DNA of 64,000 nucleotides from Flagellimonas taeanensis (GTDB taxonomy: Bacteria; Bacteroidota; Bacteroidia; Flavobacteriales; Flavobacteriaceae): assembly GCF_003584105.1 (NCBI RefSeq), contig NZ_QXFO01000022.1, positions 193,501 to 257,500 of the forward strand, read 5' to 3'. Shown here piece by piece: positions 43,209-52,294 of the stretch. The notes under the pieces were generated by a model. It was not told the origin of the DNA. It searched no databases and worked only from the letters and a program-made list of their open reading frames with translations. The translations under genes were made by a program, and so were the position numbers. Position 1 is the stretch's first letter. Each line of letters opens with the position of its first letter.

Positions 43209-44503
43209 ATGCGTTCATTTTTTAAAGTGTCAAAACCGAACCAGGCAATGTAGGCGAAACAGAACAAGGGGAGGGTAAAGGAATAATTCACCTCGGCCAC
43301 TCCCATGATTTGGGTATCGGCCACCCCATGGCCCCCAATATCAATGATCATTCCCTGTAATTTGGGCATCAGGGCTCCCCCAACAATGGCCATGACCAAT
43401 CCGGCCGCACCCAATTTGGATTCCTCCTCGGTCAATCCGTTCAAGGCAATTCCATAAATGGTCGGAAACATGGGCGACATGAAGAACGAAATGCCCACTA
43501 ACGAAAGTAACCCCAAATGGCCTTCAATGAAAATGGCGGCTAAGGAACAGATTCCGGCCATGAGGGAAAACCACATCAATAGTTTGCCCGGACTGAGAAA
43601 ACGTAACAGATACGTGCCGATGGCCCGACCCACCAAAAACAAAATGAACGCCGCAAACTGGTAATTGGCTGCCATATCGCTTGCCATACCCATGGCTTCG
43701 GCATATTGATAGATGTAGGTCCAGCACATGATCTGCGCACCGACATATAGGATCTGTGCCAATACCCCCAACCTGTAACGGGGCCTTTGGAACAGTAGCC
43801 TGCCTGTTTCTTTCAAGGACGGAATTGTTCCGTTTCCTTTGGCCTGGGGCATCTTGTTGACCATTATGAGAACGAATACCGCCAGAATGACCAATCCCAG
43901 AACCACATACGGGTCCCTGATCACCATGAGATCCGAAGTACGGATCATAGCTTTTTTGACAGGGTCCAAGGATGAATAATCCACGATGTCATCCGATTGT
44001 AGTTTTTTGAGCACAAATTGCTGCGCAATGAGCAATCCCAATAGCAACCCTACAGGATTGAACACCTGGGCCAGGTTCAGGCGCTGCGTTGCCGTTTCCC
44101 TTGCACCCATGGCCAATATGTAGGGATTGGCCGTTGTTTCCAAAAAAGCAAGTCCAAAGGTAAGCACATATAGGCCAAGGCAAAAAAACCAAAACTTTTC
44201 CATGATGGCCGCTGGATAAAACATGAGCGCCCCTACTGCATAAAGGGCCAGCCCTATCAATATCCCTACCTTATAAGAGTATTTCCGGACAAAAAGTGCC
44301 GCGGGCAAAGCCATGCAAAAATAACCGCCATAAAAAGCCATTTGGACCCAAGCGGCTTGGGAATTGGAAAGCTCCAATACTTTTTTGAATGCCTGTACCA
44401 TAGGGTCCGTAACGGCATTGGCAAAACCCCAAAGCGCAAACAGGGAAGTAATCAGGACGAAGGGCAAAAGTGCTTTTTTGGATACAATTTTTGGTCTGGT
44501 CAT
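43196..44503 (-). CDS. fucP: L-fucose:H+ symporter family (FucP-like MFS transporter)
   Basis: The 435-residue protein has about 12 membrane helices. FucP-like features include FALWGFANAVTDPMVQAFKK near the start and FLETTANPYILAMGARETA in the middle, with the acidic residues of the proton path. It should import L-fucose released by the periplasmic or surface fucosidases encoded downstream and upstream. It is 9 bp from the fucose dehydrogenase gene. Confidence 0.9.
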   Translation of the reverse strand: MTRPKIVSKKALLPFVLITSLFALWGFANAVTDPMVQAFKKVLELSNSQAAWVQMAFYGGYFCMALPAALFVRKYSYKVGILIGLALYAVGALMFYPAAIMEKFWFFCLGLYVLTFGLAFLETTANPYILAMGARETATQRLNLAQVFNPVGLLLGLLIAQQFVLKKLQSDDIVDYSSLDPVKKAMIRTSDLMVIRDPYVVLGLVILAVFVLIMVNKMPQAKGNGTIPSLKETGRLLFQRPRYRLGVLAQILYVGAQIMCWTYIYQYAEAMGMASDMAANYQFAAFILFLVGRAIGTYLLRFLSPGKLLMWFSLMAGICSLAAIFIEGHLGLLSLVGISFFMSPMFPTIYGIALNGLTEEESKLGAAGLVMAIVGGALMPKLQGMIIDIGGHGVADTQIMGVAEVNYSFTLPLFCFAYIAWFGFDTLKNERIWEI

Positions 44504-44512
44504 GGCTATAGG

Positions 44513-45292
44513 TTAAAGTGAACGATCCAGATGGGTGTAGCCCCCATCCACAAAGATCAGTTGGCCAGTAGTATGGCTGGATTTTTCGGAAAGAAGAAAG
44601 GCCACCGTGTTGGCAATTTCTTCTGCGGTTGTCATTCTATTCCCCAAGGGGATGTTATCCATAATTTCCTTGAGTTTTTCTTCAGGATTATCAAATGAAT
44701 TTATCCAATTCTTGTACAATGGGGTATAACATTCAGCGACAATTACGGCATTCACCCGAATGGAATAGGGAAGAAGTTCTAGCGCCCATTCCCTGGTAAG
44801 TGAATTTCGGGCCCCGTTCGCTGCCGCATAACCCGAAGTATTGCCCTGGCCTGTCACCGATGTTTTGGAACCGATGTTCACAATGCTGCCTTTGCGTTTC
44901 TTCAAGTGGGGCAAGGCATGGTGGGCCATCAGATAATAATGTCCCACATTGCGCTCCAAGGAACGTTTAAAATCGGCATAATTGCCATTTTCGAGCCCCA
45001 CTCCGTCATTGATCCCGGCATTGTTCACCAATCCATCTATTCTTCCGAGCTCTTGAAAGGTTCTTTCAACGGCATTTTTGCATTGCATAGGGTCGGTAAG
45101 TTCTGCAAGGGCGTAAAAGGCTTTGCCTCCCTTGTCCTTGATTTCTCCCACAGTGGAAAGTACGTCGGCCTCATTTCGCCCAATAATGACAGGGACGGCA
45201 TTTTCTTCGGCCAAAACACAGGAAATCCCTTTCCCAATTCCTTTGTCACCCCCTGTGACCAATATGACCTTGTCCTTCAATCTTAAATCCAT
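44513..45292 (-). CDS. SDR oxidoreductase, probable L-fucose dehydrogenase, catalytic Lys replaced
   Basis: The 259-residue protein has the SDR motif TGGDKGIGKG, NNAG, and the C-terminal segment AECYTPLYKNWINSF seen in L-fucose dehydrogenases. It should oxidise L-fucose to fuconolactone with NAD(P). The usual triad would be S142, Y155 and a Lys at 159, but position 159 is Asn (codon AAC; YAAANGA). Loss of this Lys normally weakens SDR activity, so either the enzyme uses a variant mechanism or this step is served otherwise. It lies 3 bp downstream of the GH29 gene. Confidence 0.85.
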   Translation of the reverse strand: MDLRLKDKVILVTGGDKGIGKGISCVLAEENAVPVIIGRNEADVLSTVGEIKDKGGKAFYALAELTDPMQCKNAVERTFQELGRIDGLVNNAGINDGVGLENGNYADFKRSLERNVGHYYLMAHHALPHLKKRKGSIVNIGSKTSVTGQGNTSGYAAANGARNSLTREWALELLPYSIRVNAVIVAECYTPLYKNWINSFDNPEEKLKEIMDNIPLGNRMTTAEEIANTVAFLLSEKSSHTTGQLIFVDGGYTHLDRSL

Positions 45293-45295
45293 ATA

Positions 45296-47392
45296 TCATT
45301 GATTTGTGGTGAACACACCGATTTCAGCAAAGGAAGTCCTGGTATCACCATTGTGTTTTTCCAAAGCATTCAATTTTATATATCTGGCCAATGTTGGATT
45401 GAAATTTATTTTTTGTTCAATGCGATTGTTGGCCACATTGCTGAACTCCCCTTCTGATACTGACTTCCATGTTCGGTTATCCTGACTTACCCAAAATTCA
45501 TACTTGGTGATGATTCCAAACGGATAGCGTTCTTGGATGGGCCAATAGCTAAATCCAGTAAGTGTATGGGATGCTCCCAAATCTATGGTGATCTCGTTGC
45601 TGTTCGAAGAATTTTCATCCGTTGCCCAAAAAGTATTGGGATCATCATCCATAAGTTTAACCATATCGGTATCATTTTGAAGGGCCCCAACCACTTTCCA
45701 ATCTTTTTTGGCCAGATCAAAGTATTGGCTCACCGTCTGTGTTTGTTGTCCATTGTTCGGGTCCACGGCAATGACCTTTACGTTTGTTGGGGTCAAAACA
45801 GAAAATGGGGCGTCATATTTTTTGGAGGTCGTTGTTGGTTCCTTCCCATCGGTGGTCACATAGACATCCACTTCATCGTCCGGTATTTCAATGGAGACCA
45901 TCCCATCCCTATTTCTGGTGATTTTAGGGTCCACCAAAAGGGGAGGGGCATTATAGAGCTCAAGCGTGGAGAGTGTAATTGGGCCTTTGGCGTCCAAAAC
46001 ATCCACTTTGATTTGGGTAGCGGTAACGGTTTCAAATCTAAGAATACGTTTGTACCCCACAGTGGTCTGTTCATCCAAAACTTGCCATGTTCCATCCACT
46101 TCGGCACTTACCGTGAATTTTTTGATGCGTTGTCCCAAAGGAATATACTCTTGGAGCAGTATGCGGTTGACTTTGGTGGGCTTATCCAAACTGATGGTGA
46201 TGGAAGCCTGTGTTGTTCCGTCATCTGTGGCCCAATAGGTTTCAAAATCCCCATCGATGGCCTTTTCGGCATTGAAGGTGGAACTGTTGCCACGGACATT
46301 CGAGGCACTGGCAGTATTTCCCTGTGCCAGTTCTTGGGCAAAATCGGTATCGATTTGTGCTTTCAGGGCCATCAATTGTTGTACATCGTTTTCATGCACC
46401 AAACCTCTATCGTCCACCGGAAGGTTCAACAAAAAGTTTCCGTTCCTGCCGATGGATTCGTAATAGGTTTGCACCAAACGGGGCAAAGTTTTTACCTGAT
46501 GGTCCTCACCGGGATGGTAGTACCACCCAGGACGTATGGAGGTATTTACCTCTGCGGGCAGCCAATGTGTCCCATCTTCATGGCCCGAACGCAACTCCAC
46601 ATATCGCGGCCATCCAGGATGGATCTCATCCCTTCGCATCACGCTCCAGTTGGTCTCGTTGGCCCAACCTTCCTCGTTGCCGACCCAGCGTATATCCGGT
46701 CCGCCATCACTGAAAATGACCGCATTGGGCTGTAATTCCCGAATCATCTCGGTGGTCTTTTCCCATTCGTAATAGGTTTTGTTGTCTATTTTTCGGGTTT
46801 CGTTGGCACCTCCGTAGTATCCGGAACCTCCATTGGCACCATCAAACCATACCTCGAAGAGTTCCCCGTAATTGGTCAATAGTTCCCGTAACTGTTCATG
46901 GAAGATCTTCACATATTCCGGTTTCCCATAATGTTCGTTGTTGCGGTCCCAAGGGGAAAGATATAATCCCAATTTTAGACCATGCTCTTTGCAGGCATCG
47001 GCCAATTCTTGGACCACGTCCCCTTTTCCATCTTTCCAAGGTGAATTTTTAACGGAATGTTCCGTGGTCTTGGTGGGCCACAAACAGAATCCATCATGGT
47101 GCTTTGCAGTTAAAATGATTCCCTTCATCCCGGCATCTTTGGCCACTTTGGCCCACTGTCGGGTGTCCAGTTGGGTAGGGTTGAAAAGGGCAGGGGATTC
47201 TCCTCCTGTGCCCCATTCCATATCGGTAAAGGTGTTCATGTTGAAATGGACAAAGGCATAATATTGCAGTTCATGCCAATCCATTTGCCGTTGTGAAGGG
47301 GTTGGGCCAACAGCTTTGGGCGGTTCCACAGTCTGGCAAGCTACAAAGAGCAAGACCAGGGGCAAGGTTAGGATGTAGGCTTTTCGAATCAT
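45296..47392 (-). CDS. GH29 alpha-L-fucosidase lipoprotein with two F5/8-type C domains
   Basis: The 698-residue protein has a lipobox (VACQ, Cys about 19), a GH29 barrel (about 35-360) with nucleophile D184 in VWFDGANGG, an F5/8-type C domain (about 365-475), a chitobiase-like C-terminal domain (about 485-555) and a second F5/8 domain (about 560-698). It removes L-fucose from glycans and is probably anchored to the outer membrane. The F5/8 modules should bind the substrate. It is 3 bp from the fucose dehydrogenase gene. Confidence 0.92.
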   Translation of the reverse strand: MIRKAYILTLPLVLLFVACQTVEPPKAVGPTPSQRQMDWHELQYYAFVHFNMNTFTDMEWGTGGESPALFNPTQLDTRQWAKVAKDAGMKGIILTAKHHDGFCLWPTKTTEHSVKNSPWKDGKGDVVQELADACKEHGLKLGLYLSPWDRNNEHYGKPEYVKIFHEQLRELLTNYGELFEVWFDGANGGSGYYGGANETRKIDNKTYYEWEKTTEMIRELQPNAVIFSDGGPDIRWVGNEEGWANETNWSVMRRDEIHPGWPRYVELRSGHEDGTHWLPAEVNTSIRPGWYYHPGEDHQVKTLPRLVQTYYESIGRNGNFLLNLPVDDRGLVHENDVQQLMALKAQIDTDFAQELAQGNTASASNVRGNSSTFNAEKAIDGDFETYWATDDGTTQASITISLDKPTKVNRILLQEYIPLGQRIKKFTVSAEVDGTWQVLDEQTTVGYKRILRFETVTATQIKVDVLDAKGPITLSTLELYNAPPLLVDPKITRNRDGMVSIEIPDDEVDVYVTTDGKEPTTTSKKYDAPFSVLTPTNVKVIAVDPNNGQQTQTVSQYFDLAKKDWKVVGALQNDTDMVKLMDDDPNTFWATDENSSNSNEITIDLGASHTLTGFSYWPIQERYPFGIITKYEFWVSQDNRTWKSVSEGEFSNVANNRIEQKINFNPTLARYIKLNALEKHNGDTRTSFAEIGVFTTNQ

Positions 47393-47563
47393 TTTTTCAA
47401 AGGTTTATTTTTAAGAAACACAATCTCCTTCGCTACCCATTTTCAGGTGTGGAGCAGGTTGTTTTCAGGGTTGGATTTTTGATTTTCAAAAGGGTCAAAT
47501 TGTCGCACAACCCCATTTTCCGAAGTATTGCGCAACATACGATTTCTTGTGACCCTCATCATT

Positions 47564-48952
47564 TTAATTGCTTTCAATTACTGAACCATCTTCCCGGTAC
47601 AACTCTATTTCACCATCCAAGAGCACGGCCAGCACGGTCATGTTTTTGTCCAAAACGTAGTCCGGGACCTGGATGTATTTGATGCCTGGATAATGGCTCC
47701 AATAAATTTTTCCCACTACTTTGTGGGAGAGTTTGGTGCCATCACCCACAACCCATATCCGATTGATTTTGTTCTTTATTCCACGGAGCACAATTTCCCC
47801 GTTCGGATTTCCTTTTACGAAAAGGTACAGGATACTTTTATCTTTTGAAAGCGTAGTGGGACCATAGAAATGTTCTTTTGGGATACCGGCAACAGTACCA
47901 AAAATGGCCTCTTTGTGCTTTTGGGTCCAACGTCCCAAACCGGTCAACAGTTCTTCCTGTTCCTTTGGGATGGAACCATCTCCTTTGGGGCCAATGTCCA
48001 ACAATAAGTTTCCACCCGCAGAAATGACATCGGTGAAAATACCGATCAACTGATCCAGGCTTTTGTAGTCATGGTCATTTTTTTGATACCCCCACGAATT
48101 ATTCATGGTCATACAGAGTTCCCAATAGTCGTCCTTGGGGCGGGTGACGGGCATGCCTTGCTCGGGAGTGGCATAATCCCCATGTCCCTGTAATCTGGAA
48201 TTGATGATGGTCTGGGGATTTTGATCAAGCAGCATTTGTCGTACCTTGGGGGCTTCCCACTCTGCAGAAGTGTGCTCCCAATCCCCGTCAAACCACCAAA
48301 GGTCTGGATTGTAGGTTTTTGAAAGTTCTGTGAGCTGTCCTTGGTAATAGTGTAAAAAGGTGTTCCATCGTTTGGGGTCGTCCGCGAGTTTGTACCGCAT
48401 GGAATCCCGGGTGTGGTGGGTGTAGTCTTGATAGGACCAATCGGGAAGCGAATAATAGATGCCCACTTTTATTCCTTCTTTTCTAATGGCATCCACAAAA
48501 GGGGAGAGTACGTTCCTTTTGGCCGCCGAGGCCTTTTTGGCATTGAAATCCCCAAATTTGCTGTCCCAAAGGGCAAATCCGTCATGGTGTTTTGAGGTAA
48601 TGACGGAGTAACGGGCCCCACTTTTTTTGATGAGATCGGCCCAGGCCAAAGGGTCATAGTTTTTGGCCGTAAATCCATCGGTCTGTTTCAGGTAATCGTT
48701 ATGCGAAATATATCCGTTGAAAAAAGACCAAGACTCATCAATCCCATTTACGGCGTATAGGCCCCAATGGATGAAAATACCCAATTTGGCATCTTGGAAC
48801 CACTGCATTTTCTCTTCAGTTTGCAAATTATTTTGTGCCGTTCCAGGGACCGATATCAAAAAGAACAAGATGATAAGACCCAATGGGGTCAACTTGTTGA
48901 CCACTTGTACAATGTTCTTTTGAAATGGCAATGTCATGTTATGTAGGGTCAT
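47564..48952 (-). CDS. GH29 alpha-L-fucosidase
   Basis: The 462-residue protein has a signal peptide (about 20-42, ending PGTAQ) and a GH29 catalytic barrel with DAKLGIFIHWGLYAV and nucleophile D222 in WWFDGDWEH. A C-terminal beta domain follows. It has no F5/8 module. A start five codons later (48937) is possible. Its ATG directly follows the GH95 stop. The 171-bp gap to the next gene holds no clear promoter. Confidence 0.92.
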   Translation of the reverse strand: MTLHNMTLPFQKNIVQVVNKLTPLGLIILFFLISVPGTAQNNLQTEEKMQWFQDAKLGIFIHWGLYAVNGIDESWSFFNGYISHNDYLKQTDGFTAKNYDPLAWADLIKKSGARYSVITSKHHDGFALWDSKFGDFNAKKASAAKRNVLSPFVDAIRKEGIKVGIYYSLPDWSYQDYTHHTRDSMRYKLADDPKRWNTFLHYYQGQLTELSKTYNPDLWWFDGDWEHTSAEWEAPKVRQMLLDQNPQTIINSRLQGHGDYATPEQGMPVTRPKDDYWELCMTMNNSWGYQKNDHDYKSLDQLIGIFTDVISAGGNLLLDIGPKGDGSIPKEQEELLTGLGRWTQKHKEAIFGTVAGIPKEHFYGPTTLSKDKSILYLFVKGNPNGEIVLRGIKNKINRIWVVGDGTKLSHKVVGKIYWSHYPGIKYIQVPDYVLDKNMTVLAVLLDGEIELYREDGSVIESN

Positions 48953-51358
48953 TTAATCGTTCTGTTTTTTAAGCATTGCATTTAGCTGGATTTCCTCATT
49001 GGCTCTTAGTTGTAGGTCAACGAAGGACGAGCCATATTTTACGGAAATGTTTGTGTCTGATGGGGAACGAAAGGCAACTTCCTCCAAGGTACCATTCTTC
49101 CAACTCATATCCACTTCAACATTGCCCCTGGCCTTTAGGCCAGTTATTTTTCCGTTCTTCCAGTTGGGAGGGAGGGCAGGCAACAATCGGATGAATCCTT
49201 CGTGCGATTGGATCAGCAGTTCTGCCACCCCGGCGGTATAGCCAAAGTTACCATCGATTTGAAAAGGGGGGTGCATATCGAACATATTGTCCGCCAAAGA
49301 GATCTGGAAAAATTTTTGGATGTTTTCCTCCGCAGAGGCGCCATCCAGCAAACGGGCGTTCATATTGATCATCCAGACACGGCTCCAACCGGTTCCGGCA
49401 CCGCCATGCTCCAATCGGTAATCTATGGTTTTTTGGGCAGCGGCAAAGGCTTCGGGATTGTTTTCCGTAATGTCATCACCTGGGTGTAGGGCATAGAGGT
49501 GAGACACGTGGCGATGTCCTTTTTCGGGTTCGTCATACGGTTCGTTCCATTCCAAGATACGACCATCTTTTCCAACAACTACCCCGGGATGAAGGGAAGC
49601 CTTTTTGGTTTTCACCTCTTCCACAAGTTCGTCTTCGATACCCAATATTTGGGCCGTTTCCAGAAAATTATCGAACACCTCTCCAATAATTTGATGTCCC
49701 ATGGCACTCCCCATGGAAACCGCGGCAGATTTGCCCTCTTGGTTGTAATAGGAATTTTCCGGGGAGGTTTCCGGTGTGGAAATCCATTTTTGGCTTTTGG
49801 TGTCCCAAGTCAACCAATCCAGATAAAAAGAAGCAATGTCCTTAAAGATAGGATAGGCCCTATTCCTTAAAAAATCTTTGTCTTGGGTGAATTGGTAATG
49901 CTCCCAATAGTGCTGTGCACACCATCCGCCCCCATGGATCCACGATCCCCAATAGGCTCTTTCGGCCCTCATGAATGGGGTGGCCCAAAGATCTGTGGTA
50001 TGGTGGGCCATGCTGCCCCGGGTAATGCCATATTGCCCCTTGGCGGTCTTTCGCCCTCTTTCCAATACCCTGTCGATCAGATTGAAAAAGGGTTGGTGGA
50101 GCTCACTGAGATTGGTGACCTCGGCCGGCCAATAGTTCATTTGTAGGTTGATGTTGAGGTGGTAATCGGCATTCCAGGGTGCTTCAAGATGTTCGTTCCA
50201 AATCCCTTGCAGATTGGCAGGATTGGTATTGGGGCGCGAAGAGGAAATCAGCAAATACCTTCCATATTGAAAGAGCAGGGATTGCAATCCTAAATCAGTG
50301 CTTCCTTCTTTGCAGCGTTGTAGGCGTTCATCCGTAGGAAGATGGGCCATGTTGCTTTCATCCAGCTCAAAATCGACCCTATGGTAGAGTTGTTGGTAGT
50401 CTGAAATATGTCGCTCCAATAGCGATTCAAATGATTGTTGGGTGATGTTGGAAAGGGTCTCCTTATTTTTTTCAGCAAAGCTGTCCCCATGATAGAAGGA
50501 AGTATTGCCCACGATAAAGATCAAAACCTTTCTTGCCCCTTTGACGGAGACCTTGCCTTCCTTGGCTGTGATTTTTCCATCAGGAGCCACAACTTGTAAC
50601 CGTACCTCAAAACGTACCCCATGATCAATGGGCAAGGGTTTGGAGAACCGCTTACCGCCATATTGGGTCACTTGCCCCACCATGCTGATTTGATTTGGGG
50701 AAGGGTTGGAGACACTCACCGTGGGTTTGCCGTGGTCTTCGGGTCTGCTTAGGGAAAGTTCGAGGTTCAAACCTTTCGGGGATGTGGTGGTGAGCTCCAT
50801 GACCATGGCATCATCGGGTTGGGAAGCAAATACTTTTTGGGTATAATGATCACCGTTAAGGGTATAGGAGGTAGATGCCAACGCTTGGTCGAGGTCGAGT
50901 TCCCTTCGGTAGTTGGAAATTTCCCCGGTTTCTTTAAAATCAATGAAAAGGTCGCCCATGGTTTGATGGGAGCGGAGGATGGTCTTGTTGGAGAATTTTT
51001 CAACAATCAGGCTATCCACCTCTGTAGTTTTGCCCTCACGCAGTAATTGTCGCAACTCCTCCAGATTTTCGGGGGTTCCCCGTGTGTCTTCCCAATCCGG
51101 TCCTCCCGCCCACATGGAGTCCTCGTTGAGTTGAAGGTGTTCCTTGAATGGATTTCCAAAGACCATGGCCCCAAAACGGCCGTTGCCAATAGGAAGGGCC
51201 TGCATCCATTCTTTGGCTGGGGCGGAATACCATAAAACTTTTCCGGAATCCTGTGCTTTCAAGCTGGAAAAGATAGTGGCCAAAACGAAGACCAGCACCC
51301 ATGTCGATTTTGACACAAAGGATTTCGTCGTGAGAGAAGTATTGGGTTTGGCGATCAT
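48953..51358 (-). CDS. GH95 alpha-L-fucosidase/alpha-L-galactosidase
   Basis: The 801-residue protein has a signal peptide (about 17-35), the N-terminal GH95 beta domain (LWYSAPAKEWMQALPIGNGR, EDSMWAGGP), and the (alpha/alpha)6 barrel with NLQGIWNE and the active-site Asn segment HLNINLQMNYW. It ends with the small C-terminal beta domain (LPALPPNWKNGKITGLKARG). GH95 enzymes cleave alpha-1,2-linked fucose or alpha-L-galactose by inversion. It complements the GH29 retaining enzymes. It overlaps the fuconolactonase gene by 4 bp. Confidence 0.93.
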   Translation of the reverse strand: MIAKPNTSLTTKSFVSKSTWVLVFVLATIFSSLKAQDSGKVLWYSAPAKEWMQALPIGNGRFGAMVFGNPFKEHLQLNEDSMWAGGPDWEDTRGTPENLEELRQLLREGKTTEVDSLIVEKFSNKTILRSHQTMGDLFIDFKETGEISNYRRELDLDQALASTSYTLNGDHYTQKVFASQPDDAMVMELTTTSPKGLNLELSLSRPEDHGKPTVSVSNPSPNQISMVGQVTQYGGKRFSKPLPIDHGVRFEVRLQVVAPDGKITAKEGKVSVKGARKVLIFIVGNTSFYHGDSFAEKNKETLSNITQQSFESLLERHISDYQQLYHRVDFELDESNMAHLPTDERLQRCKEGSTDLGLQSLLFQYGRYLLISSSRPNTNPANLQGIWNEHLEAPWNADYHLNINLQMNYWPAEVTNLSELHQPFFNLIDRVLERGRKTAKGQYGITRGSMAHHTTDLWATPFMRAERAYWGSWIHGGGWCAQHYWEHYQFTQDKDFLRNRAYPIFKDIASFYLDWLTWDTKSQKWISTPETSPENSYYNQEGKSAAVSMGSAMGHQIIGEVFDNFLETAQILGIEDELVEEVKTKKASLHPGVVVGKDGRILEWNEPYDEPEKGHRHVSHLYALHPGDDITENNPEAFAAAQKTIDYRLEHGGAGTGWSRVWMINMNARLLDGASAEENIQKFFQISLADNMFDMHPPFQIDGNFGYTAGVAELLIQSHEGFIRLLPALPPNWKNGKITGLKARGNVEVDMSWKNGTLEEVAFRSPSDTNISVKYGSSFVDLQLRANEEIQLNAMLKKQND

Positions 51359-52191
51359 ATTCTATAAAATTTTTGGGCGTTTCCTCCCATGATCTGTTCT
51401 TGGGTTTCCTTCGGATATTTGGTCAGATATTGGATCAAAATATCTTTTACTTGTTCGTATTCGGCAGAGAGCAGACAAACGGGCCAATCCGAACCGAACA
51501 TGATTCGCTCAGCACCAAAGGAATCGAACACCACATCCAGATAGGGGATGAAATCACTTTTGGACCATTTTCCCCAAGCCGCTTCCGTGACCATTCCAGA
51601 AGCCTTGCAATACACATTCTTCCGTTTGCCAAGTTCACCCATATAGTGTTCCCAGTTAGGATCTATCTTTCCATTGATATTTGGCTTGGCGATGTGGTCC
51701 AAGACAAAAGATTGGTCAGGGAACAGTTTTACAAGTTCCAATGCAGGGGACAAATGCTTCGGATAGATAAGAATGTCATAAGTGAGGTCATATTTTTCCA
51801 ATAGGGATAGCCCTCTTTGGAATTCGGGGCGGAGCATAAAATAGTCGTCCGGTTCATCCTGGACAACATGCCGTAATCCTTTCAACAATGGATTTTTTGC
51901 ATACTCCTGTAGTTTTTCCCCGATATCCTCGGCACATAGGTCCAGCCAGCCCACAACTCCCTTTATAAACGGATGTTGCTTTGCAAGGTCCAGCAAAAAC
52001 AAGGTTTCAGTTTCGGATTGCTGTGCCTGGATGGCAATACAGCCATCCATGGTATTTTTTTGCAGCAAGGGATATAGGTCCGCAGGTAAAAAATCTTTTT
52101 TAATGGCCTCCATGGAAGGACCGATCCATTCATGTGTGTTTGGATGGTATTTCCAAAAATGCTGGTGACTGTCGATTTTTACGTTGCTCAT
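51355..52191 (-). CDS. Amidohydrolase, probable L-fuconolactonase
   Basis: The 278-residue protein has the amidohydrolase-2 fold: metal motif DSHQHFW near the N-terminus, VVGWLDL, LRHVVQDEPDDYF, and FGSDWPVC near the end. It should open L-fucono-1,5-lactone to L-fuconate, the second step of the pathway. It is cytoplasmic. It lies between GH95 and GH3 genes, which shows that catabolic and hydrolytic genes are interleaved. Confidence 0.88.
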   Translation of the reverse strand: MSNVKIDSHQHFWKYHPNTHEWIGPSMEAIKKDFLPADLYPLLQKNTMDGCIAIQAQQSETETLFLLDLAKQHPFIKGVVGWLDLCAEDIGEKLQEYAKNPLLKGLRHVVQDEPDDYFMLRPEFQRGLSLLEKYDLTYDILIYPKHLSPALELVKLFPDQSFVLDHIAKPNINGKIDPNWEHYMGELGKRKNVYCKASGMVTEAAWGKWSKSDFIPYLDVVFDSFGAERIMFGSDWPVCLLSAEYEQVKDILIQYLTKYPKETQEQIMGGNAQKFYRI

Positions 52192-52294
52192 AAATTTTCT
52201 GTCTTCAAGGTTGACAGCAGTTCCGTTTCGCTGGTGTCGGATGCTCCAACAAGTTGGACCATGACCTATATTGATTGTTCAAGGCACCCACCGA

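Noticed and set aside
45533..46735. 400-codon open frame on the + strand opposite the lipoprotein GH29 gene
   Set aside because: It lies wholly antisense to a clear multi-domain fucosidase, has no recognisable motifs and low-complexity His/Cys/Ile content typical of shadow frames.
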